The translations under genes were made by a program, and so were the position numbers. Shown piece after piece: positions 8,627-16,614 of a stretch of DNA of 64,000 nucleotides; positions within the stretch are counted from its first letter, which is position 1, and each line of letters opens with the position of its first letter. The stretch comes from Clostridiales bacterium (lineage in GTDB: Bacteria; Bacillota; Clostridia; Christensenellales; CAG-314). The stretch spans positions 61,347 to 125,346 of the forward strand of contig JAFLVM010000001.1 in NCBI GenBank assembly GCA_022508305.1. The letters run 5' to 3'. The notes below the pieces were generated by a model. That model saw only the letters and a list, made by a program, of their open reading frames with translations. It was not told the DNA's origin and ran no database searches.

Positions 8627-9310
8627 ATGACTTACGATATATTAGTACAAACGTTACAAGAAAATAGCAACAAGCAGTTTGATAAATTCAACAGCAAGAT
8701 TGTCAACAGCGGTGTACAAACTATTGGCTGTACCGTTCCGTTTGTTCGCAAACTTGCTAAGAACTTTAGCGTGGCAGAGGTAGAGGACTTCCCCCTTCAT
8801 CAGTATTTCGAAGTGGATTTACTGCGCGGAATAGTGGTGTCTACGAGCAAACGTCCATTTGAGGAAAAGTCCACGCATTTGCTCCAATTTGCGGAAACTA
8901 TCGAGAATTGGGCTGTATGCGATTGCTCCACGGTAAAAGTATCCAAATCGGAACGGTCACAGTACTTTGATTTTTTTGTTAGCCTGTTACCAAGCGAAAA
9001 GCCCTTTGTTTGCCGTTACGGCGTGGTAAATCTTATGTCCAACTACTTGGACGAGGAGCATATAGACCAAGTGTTTGATGCCCTTGCTACAATTACACAA
9101 TGGGGACATTACTACGTAGATATGGGCGTGGCGTGGCTTGTGGCAACGGCTATGGCGAAGTGTCGCGACAAGACGGTAGCGTATATGGAAAACGAGGGCA
9201 AGCAGGCTCTCAACAAATTTACCTACAACAAGGCGTTGCAAAAGATGCGCGAATCCTACCGCGTATCCCCCGACGACAAGCAATGGACGTACACATTGAA
9301 AATACAATAA
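8627..9310 (+). CDS. AlkD-like DNA alkylation repair protein
   Basis: A 227-residue all-helical protein of the AlkC/AlkD HEAT-repeat family, DNA glycosylases that remove alkylated bases. Supporting segments are GCTVPFVRKLAKNF, FEEKSTHLLQFAETIENWAVCDC, the KPFVCRYGVVNLM stretch and WLVATAMAKCRDKTVAYM. The usual catalytic aspartate of AlkD may correspond to the Asp in WAVCD or in YYVDMGVAWL; I cannot decide without alignment. The ATG follows the acpP terminator after only 9 nt and no Shine-Dalgarno sequence is visible, so the translation signal is odd. Confidence 0.85.
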   Translation: MTYDILVQTLQENSNKQFDKFNSKIVNSGVQTIGCTVPFVRKLAKNFSVAEVEDFPLHQYFEVDLLRGIVVSTSKRPFEEKSTHLLQFAETIENWAVCDCSTVKVSKSERSQYFDFFVSLLPSEKPFVCRYGVVNLMSNYLDEEHIDQVFDALATITQWGHYYVDMGVAWLVATAMAKCRDKTVAYMENEGKQALNKFTYNKALQKMRESYRVSPDDKQWTYTLKIQ

Positions 9311-9314
9311 AATA

Positions 9315-9342
9315 AACCCCACGCAAGGCAGCGTGGGGTTTT
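9315..9342 (+). terminator. intrinsic terminator after the AlkD-like gene
   Basis: Perfect 10-bp stem AACCCCACGC / GCGTGGGGTT, loop AAGGCA, then TTA. The T tract is short, but the stem is strong. Confidence 0.8.
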
Positions 9343-9378
9343 AGTTCTGACATGCCTTTATAAATTGAAATTTATAGT

Positions 9379-9714
9379 TTAACGTTTGGGTGTATAATAT
9401 ATTTTACCATCAACTACTTGGAATTGTTCTGTTGGCGTTTTCGTCCAATCAATACAACCACAATCATCATCTATATATTCTATTTCGTTCCAACATTGCC
9501 TCAACGAAACATTATTTATGTACATATTATCTAAAAAATCAATAATGTTCTTAAACTTAAAATCACGCTCTTCAATATAAGCATCAATCCATTCATTATA
9601 ACAAACAAAATCGACTTCTGTTCCGTCCTTCATTCTCAAATAAAGTTCAGGCTCGTCATCGTGCTTAACAATAAAATCAATTATTTGAGCAAATAAATCA
9701 ATGTCATAACGCAT
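9379..9714 (-). CDS. hypothetical protein, acidic, 111 aa
   Basis: A minus-strand gene with a good ribosome binding site (TGGAGAA before the ATG). The protein is acidic and rich in Asp, Ile and aromatic residues (DIDLFAQIIDFIVKHDDEPE, later EIEYIDDDCGCIDWTKTP). No signal peptide or membrane segment is present. The DNA is clearly more A+T-rich than its neighbours, which suggests late acquisition. It is an isolated orphan between convergent and divergent neighbours. It resembles small immunity-like or orphan proteins, but I recognise no family. Confidence 0.7.
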   Translation of the reverse strand: MRYDIDLFAQIIDFIVKHDDEPELYLRMKDGTEVDFVCYNEWIDAYIEERDFKFKNIIDFLDNMYINNVSLRQCWNEIEYIDDDCGCIDWTKTPTEQFQVVDGKIYYTPKR

Positions 9715-9866
9715 AGTTCTTTCTCCACTGAATGACTATTTAACATGCAATTTGTTTTGATAATAACTAATTTAAATCACTATACCATAGAATTGCATTT
9801 TTGGCAATAAGTGGCTTTTATTGTCGGCGGTAAATATCGACGGACTAAGTTGCATAAACTACAACT

Positions 9867-10619
9867 ATGTACGAGGCAACTGTTAGTGTAGTAAAGGAAA
9901 ACGGACATCTGCTTGATTACGTCAAGGAGCAGCTTGCGCCATGTATGGGTGAAATTGACGGCATAACGAGCGAAATGGACGAGCAAGGACGAAATTACTT
10001 TTCTCTTGCTTGCGCCGATACCTACCGTTTTCAAGTGCAACGGAAATTGAACGACGTGGTGACGCAGGCGCTGACGCTCGGGTACAAAAACGTTTTTGCG
10101 CGTAAACTTCTCAAAATTAACACGAAAAACTTTTACCAAAACGTGCTTATCAACACAATTTGTATTTTCGACAACGAGTACGACAGGCAGATTGTGTCGC
10201 GTGTGGTGGACGTTGACAAAACACTATGCTTGGACGGCTACTACAATTTCCGTCTTGGCGCAATCAAGAAAAAGTGGCAAGAGGTATTGAAGCTTGTCAG
10301 CGACAACTTTTACGTGTTGTCCGACAACGGAATGATAGTGGAATTTTTGCAATATTTGTTGGAATCTACTCCCTCGAAAGTTAAAAGCCTTTCCGTAAGT
10401 ATGGATGGCGACGATTTTGTGTTGTACGGCAGTGGCGACAAGGTGATCGAGCCTGCGCAGTCTTTGGCAAAGCAAGCTACCTGCGAAGAGGAGATTATGC
10501 TCAACATCCTTGCGTTAAAACCGCGTGCAGTCAAGATTTATCACAGCTTGCCACTGAGCGAAGATTTTTGCGATATGCTCAACGCGCTATTCCCAACGGA
10601 GTACGTGGAAGTAGAATAG
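9867..10619 (+). CDS. ytxC: YtxC-like sporulation protein
   Basis: A 250-residue soluble protein placed just upstream of thrS, the place of ytxC in Bacillus and many Clostridia. Family-like features are the C-terminal EEEIMLNILALKPRAVKIYH segment and the central FRLGAIKKKWQEVLKLV stretch. YtxC is annotated as a putative sporulation protein of unknown mechanism. No clear Shine-Dalgarno sequence precedes the ATG. The call rests on context and moderate motif resemblance. Confidence 0.7.
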   Translation: MYEATVSVVKENGHLLDYVKEQLAPCMGEIDGITSEMDEQGRNYFSLACADTYRFQVQRKLNDVVTQALTLGYKNVFARKLLKINTKNFYQNVLINTICIFDNEYDRQIVSRVVDVDKTLCLDGYYNFRLGAIKKKWQEVLKLVSDNFYVLSDNGMIVEFLQYLLESTPSKVKSLSVSMDGDDFVLYGSGDKVIEPAQSLAKQATCEEEIMLNILALKPRAVKIYHSLPLSEDFCDMLNALFPTEYVEVE

Positions 10620-10653
10620 TTGATATTTTTGTGTTATGCTCCCTGAATTATTG

Positions 10654-10681
10654 TTGACAATAAATTGAAACTGTATATAAT
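10654..10681 (+). promoter_or_regulatory. thrS promoter
   Basis: TTGACA (10654-10659), 16-nt spacer, TATAAT (10676-10681). RNA would start near 10688, giving a leader of about 315 nt that contains the T-box. Confidence 0.85.
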
Positions 10682-10687
10682 AGATAG

Positions 10688-10976
10688 TGAAGTTGGCATC
10701 GCTGCGGTTACTACCGAGGTGCGAACGGCGCGTATGCGCACCAACCTCACCATATTTGTATACGTTATAGGTAAAGACACGTTTTACAAAGGTAGTTTCC
10801 CAGAGAGTGACAGACGGTGCGATTGTCGCAAATGAAATTGTAAAATACCACTTTACTTGGCGCGCCAACTCTTGCGAAAAAGAGCAATCAAGTGGGCGGC
10901 TTATGCCGTCAAATAAGGTGGAACCGCGGAAATATTTTCGTCCTTATGAGCCATTCGGCTTGTAAGGACTTTTTGT
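10688..10976 (+). promoter_or_regulatory. T-box leader controlling thrS
   Basis: The T-box core AAGGTGGAACCGCG is at 10915-10928, with the TGGAA segment that pairs with the uncharged tRNA acceptor end. An AGAGAGTGACAGACGGTGCGA-like stretch near 10802-10821 matches the conserved region after Stem I. A terminator hairpin follows: GTCCTTA (10940-10946) pairs with TAAGGAC (10963-10969), then TTTTT. Uncharged tRNA-Thr should stabilise the antiterminator and allow thrS transcription. I could not place the specifier codon with confidence. Confidence 0.93.
10940..10974 (+). terminator. T-box terminator hairpin of thrS
   Basis: GTCCTTA...TAAGGAC with an inner GAGCC / GGCTT arm and a run of T. It competes with the T-box antiterminator. 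Confidence 0.9.
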
Positions 10977-11003
10977 TTATATTGAAAATTTAAGGAGGCT
11001 AAT

Positions 11004-12920
11004 ATGTCCGTAAAAGTAAAGCTGCCCGACGGTAGCATAAAAGAATTTGAAAAGAGTGTAAGTTGTCTTGAAGTTGCCCAAAGCATATCTTCGGGACTTG
11101 CCCGTAACGCCGTATGCGCCGAAGTCAACGGCGTAAAGTGCGACATGTCACACGTCATTGAAAGCGACGTTGACTTCAAAGTGTTTACTTTGAAAAACGA
11201 CGAGGGGCTTGAAGTACTCCGTCACTCAACGGCGCACTTGATGGCGCAGGCAATTTCCCACATTTGGAAGGACGCTAAGTTTGCAATCGGTCCCGCAATT
11301 AAAAACGGTTTCTACTACGACATCGACTTTGAAGGCGCGGTGATTGCTCCCGAGGATTTGGAAAAAATCGAAGCGGAAATGGCAAAAATCGTTCAACAGG
11401 ATTTGCCAATCGTTCGTGAGGAAATGGATAGGCTTGCCGCTATTGAATTTTTCAAGCAACACGGTGACTTTTACAAGGTGGAAATTCTTTCCGAACTGGA
11501 CGCTGACACCGTTTCGCTGTACCGTCAAGGTGACTACGTAGATTTGTGCCGCGGACCTCACATGAGTTCGACGGGCAAGCTCAAAGTGTTCAAACTAACG
11601 AGTATTGCAGGCGCGTACTGGCGTGGTGACACCAAGAACAAGATGTTGACGCGTATTTACGGAACAGCGTTTGAGAAAAAGGCAGAGCTGGACGAATACC
11701 TGCTCCGTTTGGAAGAGGCAAAGCGTCGCGACCATAGAAAGCTCGGCAAGGAACTGGATTTGTTCGACATTTTCGACGAAGGTCCGGGCTTCCCATTCTT
11801 CTTCCCCAAAGGAATGGTGTTGAGAAACCTGCTTGAGGACTATTGGCGTCAAGAGCACGTCAAGGCGGGCTATCAAGAGATAAAAACGCCTATCATTCTC
11901 AACCAAGATTTATGGCACCGCAGCGGTCACTGGGATCACTACAAGGACAACATGTACGTCGTGAAAATCGACGACGCCGACTTTGCAATCAAGCCCATGA
12001 ATTGTCCGGGTGGAATGCTCGTGTACAAGCGTAAGCCTCACAGCTACCGCGATTTGCCCGAGCGTTGCGCGGAGCTTGGACTCGTTCACCGTCACGAACT
12101 TTCGGGCGCGTTGCACGGACTTATGCGCGTACGCTGCTTCACTCAAGACGACGCTCACATTTTCATGACTCCCGAACAAATTGAAGACGAAATCGAAGGC
12201 GTAGTGCGCCTAATTGACAGTTTCTACAAGGTTTTCGGCTTTAAGTACAACCTTGAACTGTCTACACGCCCCGAAAACAGCATGGGAACTGACGAGCAAT
12301 GGGAAATGGCTACAAACGCTCTCAAAAACGCTCTCGACAAATTGGGCAAGTCTTACGAAATCAACGAAGGCGACGGCGCGTTCTACGGGCCCAAAATCGA
12401 CTTCCACCTTGAGGACAGCATTGGTAGAACTTGGCAGTGCGGAACAATTCAGCTTGACTTCCAAATGCCCGAACGCTTTGATTTGACTTACGTTGGACAG
12501 GACGGCGAAAAGCACCGCCCCGTAATGATTCACCGCGTTGTATTCGGCAGCATCGAGCGTTTCATTGCAATCCTCACCGAGCACTACGCAGGCGCGTTCC
12601 CGTTGTGGCTTGCTCCCGTTCAGGTTAAGCTTGTTCCCATTTCGGAAAATCAGGCAAAGTACGCTCATCAAGTTTGCAAAAAACTCGTTGCAAAGGGAAT
12701 CCGCGCAGAAGTGGACGACCGCAACGAAAAGATGAATTACCGTATTCGCGAGGCGCAACTACAAAAGATTCCTTACATGCTCGTACTTGGCGAAAAGGAA
12801 AAGGAAAGTAAATCCGTTGCAGTTCGTAACAGAAAGAAAGGCGACTTGGGCGTAATGAGCCAAGGCGACTTCATCAAAAAACTTGTTGCAGAAATTGCAA
12901 GCAAATCGGACGATATGTAA
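11004..12920 (+). CDS. thrS: threonine-tRNA ligase
   Basis: Class II synthetase charging tRNA-Thr, 638 residues, the usual length. Order of domains: N-terminal TGS domain (about 1-62), editing domain with the zinc-type motif HSTAHLMAQA (about 74-83), catalytic core with MNCPGGMLVYK near 332-342, and the C-terminal anticodon-binding domain from about 540 (APVQVKLVPI). AAGGAGG precedes the ATG. Expression should depend on tRNA-Thr charging through the T-box upstream, and the gene appears monocistronic, with its own terminator. Confidence 0.98.
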   Translation: MSVKVKLPDGSIKEFEKSVSCLEVAQSISSGLARNAVCAEVNGVKCDMSHVIESDVDFKVFTLKNDEGLEVLRHSTAHLMAQAISHIWKDAKFAIGPAIKNGFYYDIDFEGAVIAPEDLEKIEAEMAKIVQQDLPIVREEMDRLAAIEFFKQHGDFYKVEILSELDADTVSLYRQGDYVDLCRGPHMSSTGKLKVFKLTSIAGAYWRGDTKNKMLTRIYGTAFEKKAELDEYLLRLEEAKRRDHRKLGKELDLFDIFDEGPGFPFFFPKGMVLRNLLEDYWRQEHVKAGYQEIKTPIILNQDLWHRSGHWDHYKDNMYVVKIDDADFAIKPMNCPGGMLVYKRKPHSYRDLPERCAELGLVHRHELSGALHGLMRVRCFTQDDAHIFMTPEQIEDEIEGVVRLIDSFYKVFGFKYNLELSTRPENSMGTDEQWEMATNALKNALDKLGKSYEINEGDGAFYGPKIDFHLEDSIGRTWQCGTIQLDFQMPERFDLTYVGQDGEKHRPVMIHRVVFGSIERFIAILTEHYAGAFPLWLAPVQVKLVPISENQAKYAHQVCKKLVAKGIRAEVDDRNEKMNYRIREAQLQKIPYMLVLGEKEKESKSVAVRNRKKGDLGVMSQGDFIKKLVAEIASKSDDM

Positions 12921-12949
12921 TCCAACGATACTTCAATAATGGAACAGTG

Positions 12950-12992
12950 GGTGGTTGCGGGGAAACTTGCAATCACCTGCTTATTTTTTATT
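12950..12992 (+). terminator. intrinsic terminator after thrS
   Basis: Stem GGTGGTTGC / GCAATCACC (one G-T pair), loop of about 10 nt, followed by a T-rich tract. Confidence 0.85.
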
Positions 12993-13053
12993 GACAAATA
13001 GTCTACAATTAGTTGGTTTTATGCAAATTAAATCAAAAAGTTTGTAAAAAGTA

Positions 13054-13083
13054 TTGACAAAAATTATTATGTTGTGATACATT
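13054..13083 (+). promoter_or_regulatory. infC operon promoter
   Basis: TTGACA (13054-13059) with a weaker -10 TACATT (13078-13083) at 18 nt. It leads into a leader of about 150 nt before infC. Confidence 0.65.
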
Positions 13084-13089
13084 ATAAAC

Positions 13090-13215
13090 GTCATCAAGCA
13101 GAATTACCATTCTCACCGCCAAATAATTGAGTTTGTCGGTCATCTAATAGAAACAAACACGCCTTGGCGTGTAGACTATTGTTGTGTGGTATTTTGTTTG
13201 ATACCGCACTTTTTT
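13090..13215 (+). promoter_or_regulatory. infC-rpmI-rplT leader with attenuator (L20-leader type)
   Basis: The leader contains an ATTCTCACC segment typical of Firmicutes infC leaders, a hairpin ACACGCC / GGCGTGT (13157-13172) and an intrinsic terminator GTGTGGTAT (13184-13192) / ATACCGCAC (13201-13209) followed by six T. Such leaders are bound by ribosomal protein L20, which promotes premature termination when L20 is in excess. Regulation by L20 is inferred from the family; the attenuator itself is directly visible. Confidence 0.8.
13184..13215 (+). terminator. attenuator terminator upstream of infC
   Basis: A 9-bp stem with one G-T pair, an 8-nt loop and TTTTTT, located 23 nt before the infC start codon. 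Confidence 0.85.
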
Positions 13216-13238
13216 ATTTGTTCAGGGAGGACACAGTT

Positions 13239-13745
13239 ATCAAAGAGCTTCAAATCAACGGTCAAATCAGAGACAGAGAAATTCGACTAATCGGAAGTGA
13301 CGGACAACAGTACGGTATTGTATCCGCTTACGAAGGTCAGCGTATTGCCGACGAGCAGGGGTTGGATTTGGTCAAAATCGCGCCAACAAGTCAACCGCCC
13401 GTTTGCAAGCTGATGGACTACAGCAAGTACAAGTACGAACAAAACAAAAAAGAAAAGGAAATGAAGCGCAATCAAAAAACTATCGAAATCAAAGAAGTTT
13501 GGCTTTCGATGACGATAGACGTTGGCGATCTCAACACCAAAGCCAACATGGCGCGTAAGTTCTTGAAGGACGGCAACAAGGTAAAGGTGTCAATACGTAT
13601 GCGCGGCAGACAGCAAGCGTACGCAAACCAAGGCGTAGAGGTAATGAACAAATTTGCCGAAATCCTCGCCGACGTTGCCAAAGTGGACAAACAGCCTGTA
13701 ACGGAAGGCAGAAACATCACGATGTTTCTATCACCGTTAAAATAA
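13239..13745 (+). CDS. infC: translation initiation factor IF-3 (AUC start)
   Basis: IF-3 binds the 30S subunit and checks start-codon and initiator-tRNA choice. The 168-residue protein begins (I)KELQINGQIRDREIRLI and contains PPVCKLMDYSKYKYEQ of the N-domain and the C-domain KVKVSIRMRGRQQA. The only start with a proper Shine-Dalgarno sequence (AGGGAGG at 13224-13230) is ATC at 13239-13241; an ATG at 13164 lies in the leader before the attenuator and is implausible. Non-AUG starts are a known device by which IF-3 limits its own synthesis. It is followed by rpmI and rplT in one operon. Confidence 0.95.
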   Translation: MKELQINGQIRDREIRLIGSDGQQYGIVSAYEGQRIADEQGLDLVKIAPTSQPPVCKLMDYSKYKYEQNKKEKEMKRNQKTIEIKEVWLSMTIDVGDLNTKANMARKFLKDGNKVKVSIRMRGRQQAYANQGVEVMNKFAEILADVAKVDKQPVTEGRNITMFLSPLK

Positions 13746-13777
13746 TTTAGTAAATTTTTCAATCGGAGGACAAATAT

Positions 13778-13972
13778 ATGCCTAAACAAAAATCGCATAG
13801 CGCATCCAAGAAAAGATTTGTCGTGCTTAAGAGCGGCAAAGTAAAGCGCGCACAATGTAACAAAAACCACAAGCTTGGCAAAAAGACAACCAAGAGAACT
13901 CGCAACCTGCGCAGTACCGCTTACGTCAACAAGACGCAAGAAGGAACTGTAAAGAGCATGTTGCCGTACTAA
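13778..13972 (+). CDS. rpmI: 50S ribosomal protein L35
   Basis: A 64-residue, very basic protein (MPKQKSHSASKKRFV at the start and TKRTRNLRSTAYVNK near the end), matching L35 in length and sequence. CGGAGGA lies before the ATG. It lies between infC and rplT as in most bacteria. Confidence 0.97.
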   Translation: MPKQKSHSASKKRFVVLKSGKVKRAQCNKNHKLGKKTTKRTRNLRSTAYVNKTQEGTVKSMLPY

Positions 13973-13988
13973 GAGGGAGGGTTGAATC

Positions 13989-14342
13989 ATGAGAATTAAA
14001 CGTGGTGTAAACGCAGTTAAAAAACGCAGAAAGATACTTAGAGCTGCTAAAGGTTACTTTGGTTTGAAGTCCACCAACTACCGCATTGCCCGTCAAGCGG
14101 TAATGAAGAGCGGTCAATACGCTTACGTTGGTAGACGTCTTCGCAAACGCGACATGCGCAGTTTGTGGATTGCTCGTATCAACGCAGCAGCTCACGCTAA
14201 CGGTTTGTCCTACAGCAAATTTATGCACGGCTTGAAGGTTGCTAACATCGACCTTAACAGAAAGTCGCTGGCAGAAATCGCAGTTAGTGATGCTGCAACG
14301 TTCGCTCAACTTGCAGAAACTGCAAAAGCTCATCTTAACTAA
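13989..14342 (+). CDS. rplT: 50S ribosomal protein L20
   Basis: A 117-residue basic protein with the L20 start [20 protein letters not shown] and the conserved [14 protein letters not shown] segment. It binds 23S rRNA early in assembly and is the likely repressor of this operon through the infC leader. The ribosome binding site is GGGAGGG. A terminator follows directly. Confidence 0.98.
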   Translation: MRIKRGVNAVKKRRKILRAAKGYFGLKSTNYRIARQAVMKSGQYAYVGRRLRKRDMRSLWIARINAAAHANGLSYSKFMHGLKVANIDLNRKSLAEIAVSDAATFAQLAETAKAHLN

Positions 14343-14352
14343 TGCAAACAAG

Positions 14353-14383
14353 GAGCCTACTGTGGCTACACAGGGCTCTTTTT
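14353..14383 (+). terminator. intrinsic terminator after rplT
   Basis: GAGCC-TA-CTGTG-GCTA-CACAG-GGCTC followed by TTTTT. Confidence 0.9.
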
Positions 14384-14401
14384 GCTGTTTGAGGTAAATT
14401 G

Positions 14402-15139
14402 ATGGTAATTACGTCGCTTGACAACGCCAAGATTGTAGAGGTTGCAAAGCTTGCCGACAAGAAATACCGCAAGCTCACGGGACAGTACGTCATCGAGGGC
14501 GCGCGGCTTGTTTGTGACGCATTGAAGCACGGCGCAAAGCTTGTTTCCGTGTACGTTAGAGAAAGCAACGCCGCCGACTTCAATTTCAACGACCAAACGG
14601 TGGTGTCTGACAGGGTTTTTGCCAAAATGTGCGAAACTGTCAACTCTCAGGGCGTGCTCGCCGTTGTTGAAAAGCGTGACAGTCCGCTCTCGAAACCAAG
14701 TGGCAACTGTCTTGTTTTGGACGGTCTTCAAGACCCGGGAAACGTCGGAACACTCATTCGTACGGCTGTTGCATGCGGATTTACCGATATTTACGCGGTC
14801 AATTCGGTAGATTTGTATTCGCCCAAGGTGTTACGTAGCGCAATGTCGGCGCATTTCTGCGTAAAATTGCACGAATTGGAAAGCATAGAGCAAGCTTTTG
14901 CATTGCTTAACGGCGTTCAGACGGTCTCGGCGCACATGGGCGGAACGAACGTGTTTTCTGCTAAGTTTAACAAACGCGTTGCTTTGATACTCGGCAACGA
15001 GGGCAACGGACTGTCCGACTACTCGCTGAAGCATTCCGCAAAAACCGTGGCGTTACCTATGGAAAATGGCTTTGAATCGTTAAACGTAGCTGTTGCGGGA
15101 AGCGTCATCATGTACCAAATCTACTCACAAAGCAAATAA
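14402..15139 (+). CDS. TrmH/SpoU-family RNA methyltransferase
   Basis: A 245-residue SPOUT methyltransferase using S-adenosylmethionine to 2'-O-methylate rRNA or tRNA. The N-terminal RNA-binding region (YVIEGARLVCDALKHG) is followed by the three SpoU motifs: LDGLQDPGNVGTLIRTA, ALILGNEGNGLSD and ALPMENGFESLNVAVAGSV, of which the last two form the knot. The position after rplT is common in Firmicutes. The chosen ATG has GAGG 7 nt upstream; a TTG three bases earlier is less likely. The exact target nucleotide is unknown. Confidence 0.92.
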   Translation: MVITSLDNAKIVEVAKLADKKYRKLTGQYVIEGARLVCDALKHGAKLVSVYVRESNAADFNFNDQTVVSDRVFAKMCETVNSQGVLAVVEKRDSPLSKPSGNCLVLDGLQDPGNVGTLIRTAVACGFTDIYAVNSVDLYSPKVLRSAMSAHFCVKLHELESIEQAFALLNGVQTVSAHMGGTNVFSAKFNKRVALILGNEGNGLSDYSLKHSAKTVALPMENGFESLNVAVAGSVIMYQIYSQSK

Positions 15140-15151
15140 ACGGAGGTAATT

Positions 15152-15892
15152 ATGTCCGGTCATAGCAAATGGAACAATATTAAGAATAAAAAAGCCAAGG
15201 GCGACGCAGCTCGCTCCAAAATATTTACAAAAATCGGTCGTGAGATTGCCGTAGCCGTAAAGGCGGGCGGAGCTGACCCCAACTCCAACAGCAAACTGTA
15301 CGACGTTATTCAAAAGGCGAAAGCTAACAACATGCCTAACGACAACATTCAACGCAGCATTAAGAAGGCAAGCGGCGAACTGTCAACTGTTGACTACGTT
15401 GAAATCACCTACGAAGGTTACGGTATCGGCGGCAGCGCGGTTATCGTTGAGTGCCTTACCGACAACAAAAACCGTACTGCGGGCGACGTTCGTCACGCAT
15501 TTGACAAAAACGGCGGCAACCTCGGCGGTACAAACTGCGTCAGCTACATGTTTGACAGGCGCGGCGTTGTAGTTGCGGAAAACACGGTAGGACTTGATGA
15601 CGACACGGCTTTCGAACTTGCAATTGAGGCGGGCGCAGACGACGTATCAGTTGAAGACGGAATGGTGGAAATGACCTGCGACGTGTCAATGCTCGGCGCT
15701 GTTCGTGACGCAGTAGTTGCAAAGGGGCTCAACCTCGTATCTGCTGAAATGGAGTGGCTTCCTCAAAACATGGTTACGCTTGAGGGCGACAATCTCGTTC
15801 GTTTCCAAAAGATGTTGGACACTCTTGAAGATAACGACGACGTACAGGAAGTGTACCACAACGTTGTTTTACCTGATGAGGATGAAGAATAA
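15152..15892 (+). CDS. yebC: YebC/PmpR-family protein (TACO1-like)
   Basis: A 246-residue protein beginning MSGHSKWNNIKNKKAKGD, the hallmark start of YebC/PmpR proteins, with DNIQRSIKKASGE and ADDVSVEDG further on. Family members have been described as transcription regulators and, more recently, as translation factors that relieve stalling. CGGAGGT precedes the ATG and the gene is 12 nt downstream of the methyltransferase, so the two are co-transcribed. In many bacteria yebC precedes ruvC, as here. Confidence 0.95.
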   Translation: MSGHSKWNNIKNKKAKGDAARSKIFTKIGREIAVAVKAGGADPNSNSKLYDVIQKAKANNMPNDNIQRSIKKASGELSTVDYVEITYEGYGIGGSAVIVECLTDNKNRTAGDVRHAFDKNGGNLGGTNCVSYMFDRRGVVVAENTVGLDDDTAFELAIEAGADDVSVEDGMVEMTCDVSMLGAVRDAVVAKGLNLVSAEMEWLPQNMVTLEGDNLVRFQKMLDTLEDNDDVQEVYHNVVLPDEDEE

Positions 15893-15905
15893 TATTGTTA
15901 ACGTG

Positions 15906-15933
15906 TTGACTTTTCTAAAATATTGCGTATAAT
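15906..15933 (+). promoter_or_regulatory. promoter of a candidate small RNA
   Basis: TTGACT (15906-15911), 16-nt spacer, TATAAT (15928-15933). The transcript would end at the terminator at 16013-16042, before the separate ruvC promoter. Confidence 0.75.
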
Positions 15934-15939
15934 AAAATC

Positions 15940-16042
15940 AAGGTTAACCTATCGGTGAGCAGAAAACAAGGTTTTCTTCACGGGAGTATTGAAATACTCT
16001 ATGGCGGTTTTCAAAGACACGCTTATTGCGTGTCTTTTTTCG
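15940..16042 (+). ncRNA. candidate structured small RNA, about 100 nt
   Basis: The interval is bounded by its own promoter and a strong terminator. It folds by eye into a hairpin GTGA..AGAAAAC / GTTTTCT..TCAC (about 15955-15981), a second hairpin AGTATT / AATACT (about 15986-15999), a possible closing pairing AACC (15945-15948) with GGTT (16006-16009), and then the terminator hairpin. No reading frame with a Shine-Dalgarno sequence is inside. It does not match any RNA family I know; a cis-acting leader is unlikely because ruvC has its own promoter downstream. Confidence 0.5.
16013..16042 (+). terminator. intrinsic terminator upstream of ruvC
   Basis: AAAGACACGC / GCGTGTCTTT, loop TTATT, then a T run. 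Confidence 0.92.
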
Positions 16043-16048
16043 TATTAC

Positions 16049-16077
16049 TTGACTTTTATACTCTCTTGTTATATAGT
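16049..16077 (+). promoter_or_regulatory. ruvCAB promoter
   Basis: TTGACT (16049-16054), 17-nt spacer, TATAGT (16072-16077). The start near 16084 leaves a leader of about 19 nt with the AGGTGA ribosome binding site. Confidence 0.8.
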
Positions 16078-16102
16078 TTATAATAGGAAAATAGGTGAAC
16101 TT

Positions 16103-16603
16103 ATGAAGAGAGTTATCGGTTTTGACCCCGGTCTTGCAATAGTGGGCTACGGCGTGTTGGATTTCGACGATTTCAATCACAAAACGGTAGTTGACTACGG
16201 CGTTATCAACACCCCGAAGGACGAGAGTTTTCCCGTTCGTTTGGCGCTTATTTACAAGGCTGTTACCGAACTGATTGAAAAGTACCAACCTGACGAGATT
16301 GCCGCGGAAGAACTGTTTTTCAACACGAACATAACGACAGGTATCAACGTCGCGCACGCAAGAGGAGTGTTGTTGCTTGCAGCGATTCATCATTGTGGAA
16401 AGCTGTACGAGTACACGCCGCTACAAATCAAGCAGGCGATGACGGGCTACGGCAGAGCGGACAAAAAGCAAATTCAGCAAATGGTCAAGGTGTACCTCGG
16501 TTTGCAATCGGTACCCAAGCCCGATGACGCCGCGGACGCTTTAGCAGTTGCGTTGACGCACATTCAGACGGGCGGACTAACGGACAAATTCTATATTAAG
16601 TAA
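16103..16603 (+). CDS. ruvC: Holliday junction endodeoxyribonuclease RuvC
   Basis: Dimeric nuclease resolving Holliday junctions together with RuvAB. The 166-residue protein has the acidic active-site residues Asp8 (FDPG), Glu69/Glu70 (AAEELFF) and the C-terminal KPDDAADALAVAL cluster. The open frame extends back to 15989, but that part would run through a terminator and promoter; ATG 16103 with AGGTGA is the start. It is followed by ruvA after 11 nt. Confidence 0.96.
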   Translation: MKRVIGFDPGLAIVGYGVLDFDDFNHKTVVDYGVINTPKDESFPVRLALIYKAVTELIEKYQPDEIAAEELFFNTNITTGINVAHARGVLLLAAIHHCGKLYEYTPLQIKQAMTGYGRADKKQIQQMVKVYLGLQSVPKPDDAADALAVALTHIQTGGLTDKFYIK

Positions 16604-16614
16604 CATGGTGAGAT

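Noticed and set aside
12991-13009. Promoter TTGACA...TACAAT after thrS
   Set aside because: The spacer is only 8 nt; the better pair is at 13054-13083.
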